Of a stretch of DNA of 64,000 bases, positions 7,734 to 15,597 are shown in pieces. This DNA comes from Prevotella sp. E9-3 (GTDB taxonomy: Bacteria > Bacteroidota > Bacteroidia > Bacteroidales > Bacteroidaceae): the NCBI RefSeq assembly GCF_022024015.1, contig NZ_CP091786.1, positions 744,001 through 808,000 of the forward strand, in the 5' to 3' direction. The number at the start of each line of letters is the position of its first letter. Position 1 is the first letter of the stretch. The position numbers and the translations under genes were made by a program. The notes below the pieces were generated by a model. That model was not told the DNA's origin and did not search any database. It saw only the letters and a program-made list of their open reading frames with translations.

Positions 7734-8945
7734 ATGAAACACTTTATTTATATATGCATAGTCATAGCTGCGCTCGGCCCCCTGTTGGCATCTTGCGACA
7801 GCGATATGGGCAGCACCGAAGTTCCCTATCAGCCCTATGTGATGGCACTGGGCATAACAGCCAACAATACCACTACCTATTATGTAGTGAACACCGCCGA
7901 CCTCATGCGCACCGAAGGCACCATCAATGCCTTGGGCAACGGCATCGAACAGACCGGTTATCGTGACTATCAGCAAGCCGGACAAACAGTATTCTCTATT
8001 GGAGGCATGGGCGTTACCAGCGCTACAGGCGTTCAGCGCGATGCCGACGGCTTTATTCAGGAACGGGGACGTTTCGTGTTTAATGACACCCCCATTGGAT
8101 TCTGCCAGGTAGATGACCATCACATGGCAGCCCTCGAACTGCCCACATCAACGAGCAAGGGTGGACGGCTGACTTTCTATACCGTTGACATCAACACCCT
8201 CGAACTCACCAACAAAGTGACCACCACCCCCGTGGCCCCCATGGACACCCACGACTGGCCCTACGTTACGGGCATGGAGTATGCCGGCGGGCATCTCTAT
8301 GTGAGCTACGAGCCCATGAATCCCAACACCTTTGCCTCCGATTATGCTGATACTGCCTTTGTGGCCGTCTATTCTTATCCCGACTGCCAGTTCCGGGGCC
8401 TTATCAAGGATGTGCGCTTTGGCAATATAGGCTCGTGGAATGCCTTCAACGGACTACAGAAAGACGAGCATGGCGACCTCTATGCCATGTCCAACACCTC
8501 CATGGCCAACGGCTTTTCCCAGTCGCCCACTCACTGCGGCTTTCTCCGCATCAAGGCCGGGCAACTGCAGTTCGATCCCACCTACGCCTTCGACTTTGAG
8601 GCTCTCACCGGTCAGAAGGTGGCCCATTGGCTCTATCTGGGCGGTGGCAAGGCCTTTGCCGAGGTGACCACCCGTTTGGATGCGCCCGCTTGGAGCGATG
8701 CCGACTTGAAATGTTGTATCATCGATTTGGTAAATAAAACCTCCACCGATGTGGCCGGAATACCCGTTCACAATGGCAACGGCGGTCGCCGTTTTGCCTG
8801 CTTTTCCGAGAACGGCTTTGTCTATACCCCTATAGCCACCGCCGATGGCGTTTATATTTATCGAACAGATATAGCAACAGCCAAGGCCCAGCGTGGAGCC
8901 AGAGTAGAAGCCAGTTTCGTGGCAGGAGTATTCAGGGTGGAATAG
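7734..8945 (+). CDS. DUF4374-like surface lipoprotein (XusB-like, predicted beta-propeller)
   Basis: A 403-residue lipoprotein: the N-terminus is a hydrophobic signal with lipobox LASC and mature Cys20 followed by DSD, so it is anchored in the outer membrane and probably surface exposed. The body has repeated short beta segments (for example YYVVNTADL, GRLTFYTVDINTL, HLYVSYEPMN), as in propeller proteins. I assign it to the DUF4374 group from its position and sequence character. Family members near TonB receptors include XusB, which captures siderophores. It is 23 bases after the receptor, clearly one operon, and a terminator follows. A PepSY membrane reductase (XusC) is not next to it. Confidence 0.6.
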   Translation: MKHFIYICIVIAALGPLLASCDSDMGSTEVPYQPYVMALGITANNTTTYYVVNTADLMRTEGTINALGNGIEQTGYRDYQQAGQTVFSIGGMGVTSATGVQRDADGFIQERGRFVFNDTPIGFCQVDDHHMAALELPTSTSKGGRLTFYTVDINTLELTNKVTTTPVAPMDTHDWPYVTGMEYAGGHLYVSYEPMNPNTFASDYADTAFVAVYSYPDCQFRGLIKDVRFGNIGSWNAFNGLQKDEHGDLYAMSNTSMANGFSQSPTHCGFLRIKAGQLQFDPTYAFDFEALTGQKVAHWLYLGGGKAFAEVTTRLDAPAWSDADLKCCIIDLVNKTSTDVAGIPVHNGNGGRRFACFSENGFVYTPIATADGVYIYRTDIATAKAQRGARVEASFVAGVFRVE

Positions 8946-8971
8946 AACTAATTAACGTTACCATAGATAAT

Positions 8972-9008
8972 GCCCTTCGAGAGTTTATATTGCTCTTGGA
9001 GGGCTTTA
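8972..9008 (+). terminator. Hairpin terminator after the TonB receptor operon
   Basis: A 12-bp stem with two G-T pairs (GCCCTTCGAGAG, 8972-8983, with CTCTTGGAGGGC, 8993-9004), a nine-base loop and a short T/A tail. It lies 26 bases after the lipoprotein stop. Confidence 0.65.
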
Positions 9009-9096
9009 AATGTTTATAGGCTTTTATTATATATGTACGCACGTAAAGGCTAAATGTTGAAATAATGTTAATTGTTATACGATTCTTTTCTTCAAA

Positions 9097-9152
9097 TTTG
9101 CTTTGAGTATATAATATTTCTACTTTTGCAGTGTACTATTTTGGTGGTACAC
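9097..9152 (+). promoter_or_regulatory. Promoter and GntR/YtrA-type operator of the ABC operon
   Basis: TTTG (9097-9100) and TACTTTTG (9121-9128) form a good -33/-7 pair with a 20-base spacer. Straddling the predicted start point is the inverted repeat GTGTAC-N10-GTACAC (9131-9152). Spaced GTGTA/TACAC half-sites are typical of YtrA-subfamily GntR operators. The third gene of this operon encodes such a regulator, so autoregulation is likely. Confidence 0.7.
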
Positions 9153-9192
9153 GTAAAACCGCCTATATCAACCTATTATAAACTATTATTCT

Positions 9193-10011
9193 ATGATTGA
9201 GGTAAATAACATTTTCTTTAAGTACCCTGGCGCTAAGCAGCCAGTTTTCGATGATTTTAGCCTAAAACTGGAATCCAACCAAATCTATGGCCTATTGGGC
9301 AAGAATGGTACAGGCAAGTCCACTCTGCTCTATCTGATTGCCGGTTTGTTGCGTGCCCAAAAGGGTAGTGTGCGTATGGATGGCATTGAAACTTGGCGCC
9401 GAGATGCCGACGTGTTGAAAGATGTGTTCCTTGTTCCTGAAGAGTTCGACTTACCCTCTATGTCGCTCAGCAAGTATCTTGAGTATAACGCACCATTCTA
9501 TCCCAACTTTAGCAGGCAGATTCTTGAAGCTTGTTTGCGTGACTTTGAACTGGATACTGAGCTGAACCTGAAAGTTCTCTCCATGGGACAGAAGAAAAAA
9601 GTATTCATGTCCTTCGCCTTGGCCACTAATACAAAGTATTTGCTGATGGACGAACCAACCAACGGCCTCGATATCCCTTCAAAGTCGCAATTCCGTAAGG
9701 TAGTTGCCCAGAACATGAGCGATGAGCGTACCATTATTATTTCTACCCATCAGGTGCACGATATTGAATCACTTCTTGATCACATTCTGATGCTAAACCA
9801 GCACGAGCTGTTGCTCAACGATTCGGTAACCGGTATTATGGAGAAATATGTGTTTGAGTATCGCCGTCAAGATCAGATGGAGGGTGTCATCTATGCTGAA
9901 CCTACCCTGCAGGGCAATGCGGTGATTGCCCGTCGTCAGGTAGGTGACGATGAGACACAAGTGAATCTGGAACTATTGTTTAATGCTGTAACGAAAGGAT
10001 TAGTAAAATGA
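9193..10011 (+). CDS. ABC transporter ATP-binding protein (YtrB-like)
   Basis: A 272-residue cytoplasmic ATPase subunit. Walker A is GKNGTGKST (about residues 36-44), the signature is a degenerate LSMGQKKK, Walker B is YLLMDEPTNGLD, and the H-loop is STHQ. The C-terminal 60 residues extend past the nucleotide domain. It overlaps the permease by four bases (ATGA) and heads a three-gene operon ending with a GntR regulator. Such YtrA-type operons respond to cell-wall or antimicrobial-peptide stress in Firmicutes. The substrate here cannot be read from sequence. Confidence 0.9.
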   Translation: MIEVNNIFFKYPGAKQPVFDDFSLKLESNQIYGLLGKNGTGKSTLLYLIAGLLRAQKGSVRMDGIETWRRDADVLKDVFLVPEEFDLPSMSLSKYLEYNAPFYPNFSRQILEACLRDFELDTELNLKVLSMGQKKKVFMSFALATNTKYLLMDEPTNGLDIPSKSQFRKVVAQNMSDERTIIISTHQVHDIESLLDHILMLNQHELLLNDSVTGIMEKYVFEYRRQDQMEGVIYAEPTLQGNAVIARRQVGDDETQVNLELLFNAVTKGLVK

Positions 10012-10790
10012 AGAATTTTAATATGAAACGTTTCGGCTATGTGCTGAAACTCGACTTTGCTCAGGGTTATAAGTCTATATTATGGGGCTCGCTCCGCATG
10101 TTATTACTCTACCTGTTCCTTTTCTGGTTTGCCCACAAGACAAGTGGTGGCACCTACGATTATTACAATCTTGAAGGGTTTCTGAGGAGAGTTATTCAAA
10201 CAGCCGCAGGTTTTTGTGATTTTTCCTTGTCCATCTTTTTCTTGGTTGTTGTAAGCATGATGTTTCGTGCTGAACAGAAGAAAGAAAACCGTGTTGTTTT
10301 GCTGATGCTTCCGGCTTCAAATCTTGAAAAATTTGTTTCGCGTTGGCTTTACGTGTTGGCCTACTCTGTCATAGGTGGTGTGGGTATGTTCTTTGTGGCC
10401 GATGCTCTCCACATGCTATATCTTTGGGCCACCGATTCAATTGTAATGTCGGCATCGCCAGTATTTTTAGACTATATCGTACCCGATCGCAAGACATTAA
10501 CAGTCATCAACGTATATGTTGCCACAATCAGCGTATATACATTCTTCCTGCTGGGAGGAATATTCTTCAAGCGCAACAATTTCCTTATTTGTGCCACTTT
10601 GTTTGTGGTATTTATAACTGTTTTGGTGTTTAACACAATCAATATGCCCGTTTATCAGTCATCCCAACATTTTGGCACCACCTATATACACACCATTATT
10701 CATCTGTGCCTTATAGCCCTATTCACTTGGCTGAGCTATAGGCTATTCTGCCGTTGGCAAGTAGTAACCCATAAATATGCAAACATATGA
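10008..10790 (+). CDS. ABC transporter permease, six predicted membrane segments
   Basis: A 260-residue integral membrane protein. Hydrophobic stretches occur near SLRMLLLYLFLFWF, SLSIFFLVVVSMMF, VLAYSVIGGVGMFFV, VATISVYTFFLLGGIFF, ICATLFVVFITVLVF and IHLCLIALFTWLSY, which fits six helices. It lies between the ATPase and the GntR regulator with ATGA overlaps on both sides, so the three proteins are translated together. I recognise no specific family beyond an ABC-2-like permease. It probably forms an exporter or sensor complex with the ATPase. Confidence 0.85.
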   Translation: MKNFNMKRFGYVLKLDFAQGYKSILWGSLRMLLLYLFLFWFAHKTSGGTYDYYNLEGFLRRVIQTAAGFCDFSLSIFFLVVVSMMFRAEQKKENRVVLLMLPASNLEKFVSRWLYVLAYSVIGGVGMFFVADALHMLYLWATDSIVMSASPVFLDYIVPDRKTLTVINVYVATISVYTFFLLGGIFFKRNNFLICATLFVVFITVLVFNTINMPVYQSSQHFGTTYIHTIIHLCLIALFTWLSYRLFCRWQVVTHKYANI

Positions 10791-11140
10791 TTTTTACAAA
10801 CGATAAAGCAATCTACTTACAAATGGCCGACCGACTGTGCGACGAGATACTTTCCGGCACCTATCAGGACGACGAACGCATCCCCTCGGTCCGTGAGTAT
10901 GCCGTACTCTTAGAGGTGAACACCAATACGGCGGTAAAGGCCTACGACGAGTTGGCTCGCGCAAATATCATCTACAACAAGCGTGGTCTCGGCTATTTTG
11001 TTATGAAAGGGGCAAAGAAGCAAATTCTGAAAGAGCGCAAAAAAGAGTTCGTGAAAGAGCGACTTCCTGAACTCTTCCGGCAGATGCAGTTGCTTGACAT
11101 CACTATTGATGATGTTGTTGAGGCTTACAACAATCAGTAG
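10787..11140 (+). CDS. GntR family regulator, YtrA subfamily
   Basis: A 117-residue transcription factor with an N-terminal GntR winged helix (IYLQMADRLCDEILSGTYQDDERIPSVREYA, then NTNTAVKAYDELARANIIYNKRGLGYFV) and only about 45 further residues. The lack of a large effector domain defines the YtrA subgroup, which sits in ABC operons. It overlaps the permease by four bases and probably binds the GTGTAC-N10-GTACAC repeat over the operon start. A bidirectional terminator follows. Confidence 0.9.
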   Translation: MIFTNDKAIYLQMADRLCDEILSGTYQDDERIPSVREYAVLLEVNTNTAVKAYDELARANIIYNKRGLGYFVMKGAKKQILKERKKEFVKERLPELFRQMQLLDITIDDVVEAYNNQ

Positions 11141-11163
11141 CGTTATTGCCAAAAAACAGAAAT

Positions 11164-11212
11164 AAAGCGGGTAGCTATACCGAACTCTCTCGGATTTAGC
11201 TACCCGCTTTTT
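11164..11212. terminator. Bidirectional terminator between the GntR operon and the PL11 gene
   Basis: AAAGCGGGTAGCTA (11164-11177) pairs perfectly with TAGCTACCCGCTTT (11197-11210), with an inner CCGA/TCGG stem. A-rich and T-rich flanks allow termination on both strands, which fits two convergent genes. Confidence 0.85.
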
Positions 11213-11233
11213 CAGGTTGTCAAGAACGATTAT

Positions 11234-14200
11234 TTAGTATTTCATCTTTCTCGTGGTTCCATCTGACATTCTTACAATATAGATACGTCCTACTGATGGA
11301 GTGTTGGTACAACGGCCGTCGAGTGTATAATAGGAAACGGGGCTGACAGACTTCTGAATATCTTCTACGTTGGTAATATCAACATCAGCTATTCTTGCAG
11401 AAGCGTAGTTGCCCACATAGTAGATGCGGAAATTATCGAATATAGCCCAGTCGGCCGATTTCGATATGCTCTTTCGAACACCAAAGCGCAAAGTTCCATC
11501 AGCTACATAAACACGGAGAATATTCTCATAGAGGCCTGCCACGAAAGCCGTTTCGGCATCGTGCATGTTGTTGGGATAGGCAGTCAGTCCCGTTGCTGCC
11601 AGCAAATCGTTCAATCCAATACTACTGCGAAGACGTACAGCCTGAGTCGCATCGTTGGCATAGAATGTAGCCAACTTGTTGGTCTCGTTGTCGTTTACGC
11701 CATTACGATAGAAACCGTTGACGGTCAGAATATACCAGCCGTTCTGCATGCCGGTAAGTGTCTGATAGGTGTCAAAGGTCTTGTTGTAGTGCTCGGCATC
11801 GGTGTATGACTGGAAAGCAAATGCTGTTCCGCTCCAGCCGCTATTGTTGTTATTGTTGAAACCACCGTTGTTCACTGTTATCTCGTAGGCATTTTCTATG
11901 CGACAGTTCAGTCTGATATTGTCAAACTGCATCTGTCCGGCATAACGGTTGGTGTTATAAACAATGCTTCCCACCTTTACAAACGATGAGCCGATATTGA
12001 TGCGTGTACCGTCAATATAGAGTGATGTGCCAGCTTGTGACGAACGCAACGAAACATGATGATTGATGGTAGGAGCAGTCTCTGACTTGAAGTAAGTGCC
12101 CTTCGTAACGCTGTAGTTGCCCACAACGTTTCCATTCACAACAATCTCGCCGTTGGTAGCTCCGGTGAAAGCGCGGAAAGTAGCTATTGCACCATTGTTC
12201 TCATCACGAAGCACAAAGTCGCCGGCACGGTCGGCATTGCTGCCAATAATAGATGTCTGGGCAAAGTCGAAATCAAACTGATAGACTGTGGTATTCTCAT
12301 ATTCTGCGATTTCGGGAAGTGTGAAGGTGGCTGATGTTCCGTTGTTGGCATCAAGCACACTCTTCAGCCAGATACATTTCGAACCGCTGGCACCATTGGT
12401 CTGCTGAACGGCAGTAAGGCGACTGCCCATTGCGATTGTCCAGTTGTCGAACCAGTCGGCATCTTCAAAGTTCTGAGTAAACACATCGAGGTAAATACCG
12501 TTGTCTATCTGATATGAGGCATCGATAGCGCCACCTACATGCAGGTAGTAGCTCTTATTGGAAGTGTTGAAGAATACGGTACCGAAGTGTCCGCCTACTT
12601 GGGCTGAGCATTCCACTCTTACGTCAAGCAGACTTGCCGATCCGGCAGCCATGCCCTGAAGTGTGCCCAACAAGTAGTCGCCGTCGGCAAGTGAACCATT
12701 TGAACGGATATCTATTACGGGCATCAGGTACTGAGGACCATACTGCCAGTTCTGGGTGCGTACAAACAGGGAACCTATGTTGAGGCGGTCACCATTGGCA
12801 TTGCCGGCTCCATTGATGTCAAATACCAGTCGCGAACCTTCCTTAATGGTCAGGTTGCCAACTGTCATGTGGGCATAGCCGTTGTCGTTCACATAAGGAG
12901 TGGTCTTCAGGTTGCTGGTGATGTAAAGGGCTGAGCCATATTCCATTGAAACCGACTTGTACTGACTCTCGGCAGCATTCAGGTCTGAACCTAAGAACAA
13001 CTCTGTAAAGCGGTTGGCCCAGATATCGCTGTTGGTGATGCTTCCGTTGCAAATCAACGCACCCTGCCATACATCTGTCTTACCAGAATGCGTATGAGTC
13101 TGATAGGGCAGATGAGCGGCTGAAGAACCTTGTTTGCAGAGATTCGTGGTACCGGAAAGACCGTTGCCAGTCAGACGGATACGATCCCATGTATGCTTGG
13201 TTTCGAGATACTGCACACGGTCGCCGCCTTCAATAGTGGTGCGCGAGTTCAAGAAGAGTGTTGAAGGTTTGGCTCCTGCGTTGATGTTTACTGAGTACTG
13301 TGAACCGTTGCCGTCGGGCCATACAAATACGTCTCTGCCGTTCAGCGAAGTGGTGATAGAACCATTGTTGCCAATGCCTGTGCGCCCTGTCCAAGTAAGT
13401 ACAGGAGGCGCTTGGGTGAGTCCTTCCAGTTCGCCCACGAAGAAACTGGGGTGAGGAGGCTGGTTATAGCCTTCTGTCTGCCAGACCATTGCCTGACGAT
13501 ACTGGTGGTCGTACCAGAGAGACTGCATGCGGTGCTCGGTTGGCGTAACAGTAGTATAAACACGAATAAAACGGTTGTCGGATGAACGCATCACCAACTC
13601 TTCGCGCCAGTCGCCCAGGATATCGCCTGTGGCACAAGGATTCTTCTTGGTACCGTTGATGCAGGCAGTGGCATACGAGCCATGATTGGTGTCAAAGATG
13701 CGCTGTCCCAGTTTGTCAATATAAAGATAGCTCTCGTTCGAACCAGGACCATTGATAGTTTCCGACAGCAGGTCGCCATCCCAGTAGATACGGAAGTTCA
13801 AGGCCATGGGATAGGGCGTCTGCGCATTCCAGTTGTTGGCCATCCCGTTAATATATACAGGAGAGGTAGGATTAGGCTGTACATAGCTAAGCGGAATGAT
13901 GCCCGATGCTGTCGATGCACCGATACCGCCAGGATACTGGTTGGTGAAGTTTCCGGCCATGGCACGTCCGTCGTCACCGCTGCCTGATGTGCGGGCATAG
14001 ATCTCGCAGGTGGTGGCATTGCGGAAGTTGTTGCAAGGACGGTCCTCGTTGCAGGCAAAGGTCTCAAGACCGCGGCGGAACGGGTCCAGATCGCCCGTGT
14101 GTGAGGCATCGCCATGTCCCAGTCCTGTTGATGAGCATCCGTGCAGGGAGGTATCGCCGGTATGGAAGTCGAGCACCATTGAGCCATAAATGATTTCATC

Positions 14201-15370
14201 ACTTCCGTCCTCATCAACATCAGCGATAGAGAAGTTATGGTTGCCCTGACCGTACCATCCGCTGTTGTTGTAACTGTGCCAGGTGTTGCCCACCTTATAT
14301 AATTTATTAGTGCTCTTGTTCACACGATAGGTGCATGCATCAATCTTCGTATAGATGCCTCTGCCCAGGAAGATATAAGGATTCACACCGTCCAGATAGG
14401 GTGCCCCCATGAAATACTTACTGGAACGGTGACCGTAGGAGTCGCCCCAGTCGGACGCATTGCCTCGGGGTAATGGATAAGAGATGACGTCGTAAGTATA
14501 TCCAGTACGTCCGTTGATATACATGAGCCATTCTTCACCAGCATTCGAGAAAGTCATATTGGCAGTGTGGGTGATACCGTTCCTGATGTTCTCGTTTACA
14601 TTGCCGATGGTCTGAGTGGTACCATCTGAATGGTGAATCACCGTATTTGCACCGCCTCGGTATAGCACCTCACAGGCCCCGTCCTCGTTCCAGTCGAAGG
14701 CTACGGCATCCCATTGCTCGTCGGCACCATAACAGATATTCGGACCGCAATCTATCCACCACAAACGGCCATAGTTAATACTTGATGCATAGACTTCTAT
14801 CTGGCAGTACATCTGATAGTTGTTGGCTGGGAAAAGATTGTCCTGGTCGGTCTGGTTTTTGCGCTTTACAATGAAGTCGATCTTGCCGTCACCATCCACA
14901 TCGCCCAGCGATATATCGTTAATCACATAGTTGGCCATGGCTGTCGATGGATTGTTCTGCTTCCATACTGTGACACCATTTCGTGCCTGAACATTGGAAA
15001 CAGGGATTTCCAAATACTGATTCTGCCAAGGTGTTACGGCTGCACATTGCTGTCCTTCCACACCATTTCTCACTGCGGCAACGGTGTACTGGCTGGAAGT
15101 GCTGCCACCAGCATCAGCATAGTTAGAGGCATACAGGTTTTGGGCAATCAGAGAACCGTTTCGGTAAAGTTTATAGGTCACATCGTAATACTCATCGGCC
15201 TGTACACGCCAACTGACATATACACCCGAAGAAACTTTTACGGCTACCAGACCACGGTCTAACTGGTCTGTCTTTCGCTGAGCATTGGCATTGCTCACGA
15301 ATACTGATGAAAGCATGGCAAGTACTGCCACACGTCCATACCTTCTGAGAAAGTTATACAATCTTCCCAT
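11234..15370 (-). CDS. Large secreted rhamnogalacturonan lyase (PL11) with long C-terminal modules
   Basis: 1378 residues with a signal peptide ending SNANAQ. Residues about 30-620 match PL11 rhamnogalacturonan lyases, which cleave pectin RG-I by beta-elimination: repeated DxDxDG calcium loops (GDVDGDGKIDF, ADVDEDGSDEI), LYRGGA, GLGHGDASHTGDLDPFRRGLE and LGDWREELVMRS. About 750 residues follow: a beta-helix-like part with autotransporter-type repeats (about 640-920), a LamG-like part (about 960-1130), a CBM-like part (about 1140-1310) and a sorting tail containing YYTLDGR. Ordinary PL11 enzymes are roughly 600-750 residues, so about half this protein is accessory. The tail suggests export through a type IX-like or related pathway and surface display. 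It faces the GH115 gene divergently. Confidence 0.85.
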   Translation of the reverse strand: MGRLYNFLRRYGRVAVLAMLSSVFVSNANAQRKTDQLDRGLVAVKVSSGVYVSWRVQADEYYDVTYKLYRNGSLIAQNLYASNYADAGGSTSSQYTVAAVRNGVEGQQCAAVTPWQNQYLEIPVSNVQARNGVTVWKQNNPSTAMANYVINDISLGDVDGDGKIDFIVKRKNQTDQDNLFPANNYQMYCQIEVYASSINYGRLWWIDCGPNICYGADEQWDAVAFDWNEDGACEVLYRGGANTVIHHSDGTTQTIGNVNENIRNGITHTANMTFSNAGEEWLMYINGRTGYTYDVISYPLPRGNASDWGDSYGHRSSKYFMGAPYLDGVNPYIFLGRGIYTKIDACTYRVNKSTNKLYKVGNTWHSYNNSGWYGQGNHNFSIADVDEDGSDEIIYGSMVLDFHTGDTSLHGCSSTGLGHGDASHTGDLDPFRRGLETFACNEDRPCNNFRNATTCEIYARTSGSGDDGRAMAGNFTNQYPGGIGASTASGIIPLSYVQPNPTSPVYINGMANNWNAQTPYPMALNFRIYWDGDLLSETINGPGSNESYLYIDKLGQRIFDTNHGSYATACINGTKKNPCATGDILGDWREELVMRSSDNRFIRVYTTVTPTEHRMQSLWYDHQYRQAMVWQTEGYNQPPHPSFFVGELEGLTQAPPVLTWTGRTGIGNNGSITTSLNGRDVFVWPDGNGSQYSVNINAGAKPSTLFLNSRTTIEGGDRVQYLETKHTWDRIRLTGNGLSGTTNLCKQGSSAAHLPYQTHTHSGKTDVWQGALICNGSITNSDIWANRFTELFLGSDLNAAESQYKSVSMEYGSALYITSNLKTTPYVNDNGYAHMTVGNLTIKEGSRLVFDINGAGNANGDRLNIGSLFVRTQNWQYGPQYLMPVIDIRSNGSLADGDYLLGTLQGMAAGSASLLDVRVECSAQVGGHFGTVFFNTSNKSYYLHVGGAIDASYQIDNGIYLDVFTQNFEDADWFDNWTIAMGSRLTAVQQTNGASGSKCIWLKSVLDANNGTSATFTLPEIAEYENTTVYQFDFDFAQTSIIGSNADRAGDFVLRDENNGAIATFRAFTGATNGEIVVNGNVVGNYSVTKGTYFKSETAPTINHHVSLRSSQAGTSLYIDGTRINIGSSFVKVGSIVYNTNRYAGQMQFDNIRLNCRIENAYEITVNNGGFNNNNNSGWSGTAFAFQSYTDAEHYNKTFDTYQTLTGMQNGWYILTVNGFYRNGVNDNETNKLATFYANDATQAVRLRSSIGLNDLLAATGLTAYPNNMHDAETAFVAGLYENILRVYVADGTLRFGVRKSISKSADWAIFDNFRIYYVGNYASARIADVDITNVEDIQKSVSPVSYYTLDGRCTNTPSVGRIYIVRMSDGTTRKMKY

Positions 15371-15446
15371 TTTTGATAAGTAATTAGGTTAATTAAAAAG
15401 AAATTATTGGTTAGTAAAAAAAAGTAGTAATTGCGTTTAGGTACTG

Positions 15447-15476
15447 CAAAAATAGATGATTGTTGTCGTAATGACA
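15447..15476 (-). promoter_or_regulatory. Promoter of the PL11 gene
   Basis: On the minus strand TATTTTTG (15447-15454) is a consensus -7 box, with ATTG at about 15474-15477 after a 19-base spacer as the -33 element. The predicted leader is about 70 bases. Confidence 0.6.
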
Positions 15477-15559
15477 ATTATTTCCCTTAAAAAGTGTGAG
15501 AATGAATCAAAAATAAAAGTTTTTGTGTCAATAATTACATCCTGTTGCTGTAAAAGCAC

Positions 15560-15567
15560 TACCTTTG
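15560..15567 (+). promoter_or_regulatory. -7 box of the GH115 promoter
   Basis: TACCTTTG matches TAnnTTTG and lies 30 bases before the GTG start. No well-spaced -33 TTTG is visible, so an activator may be needed. Confidence 0.55.
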
Positions 15568-15597
15568 CAACTTTAAAAACCAAAAACAACGTTATTA

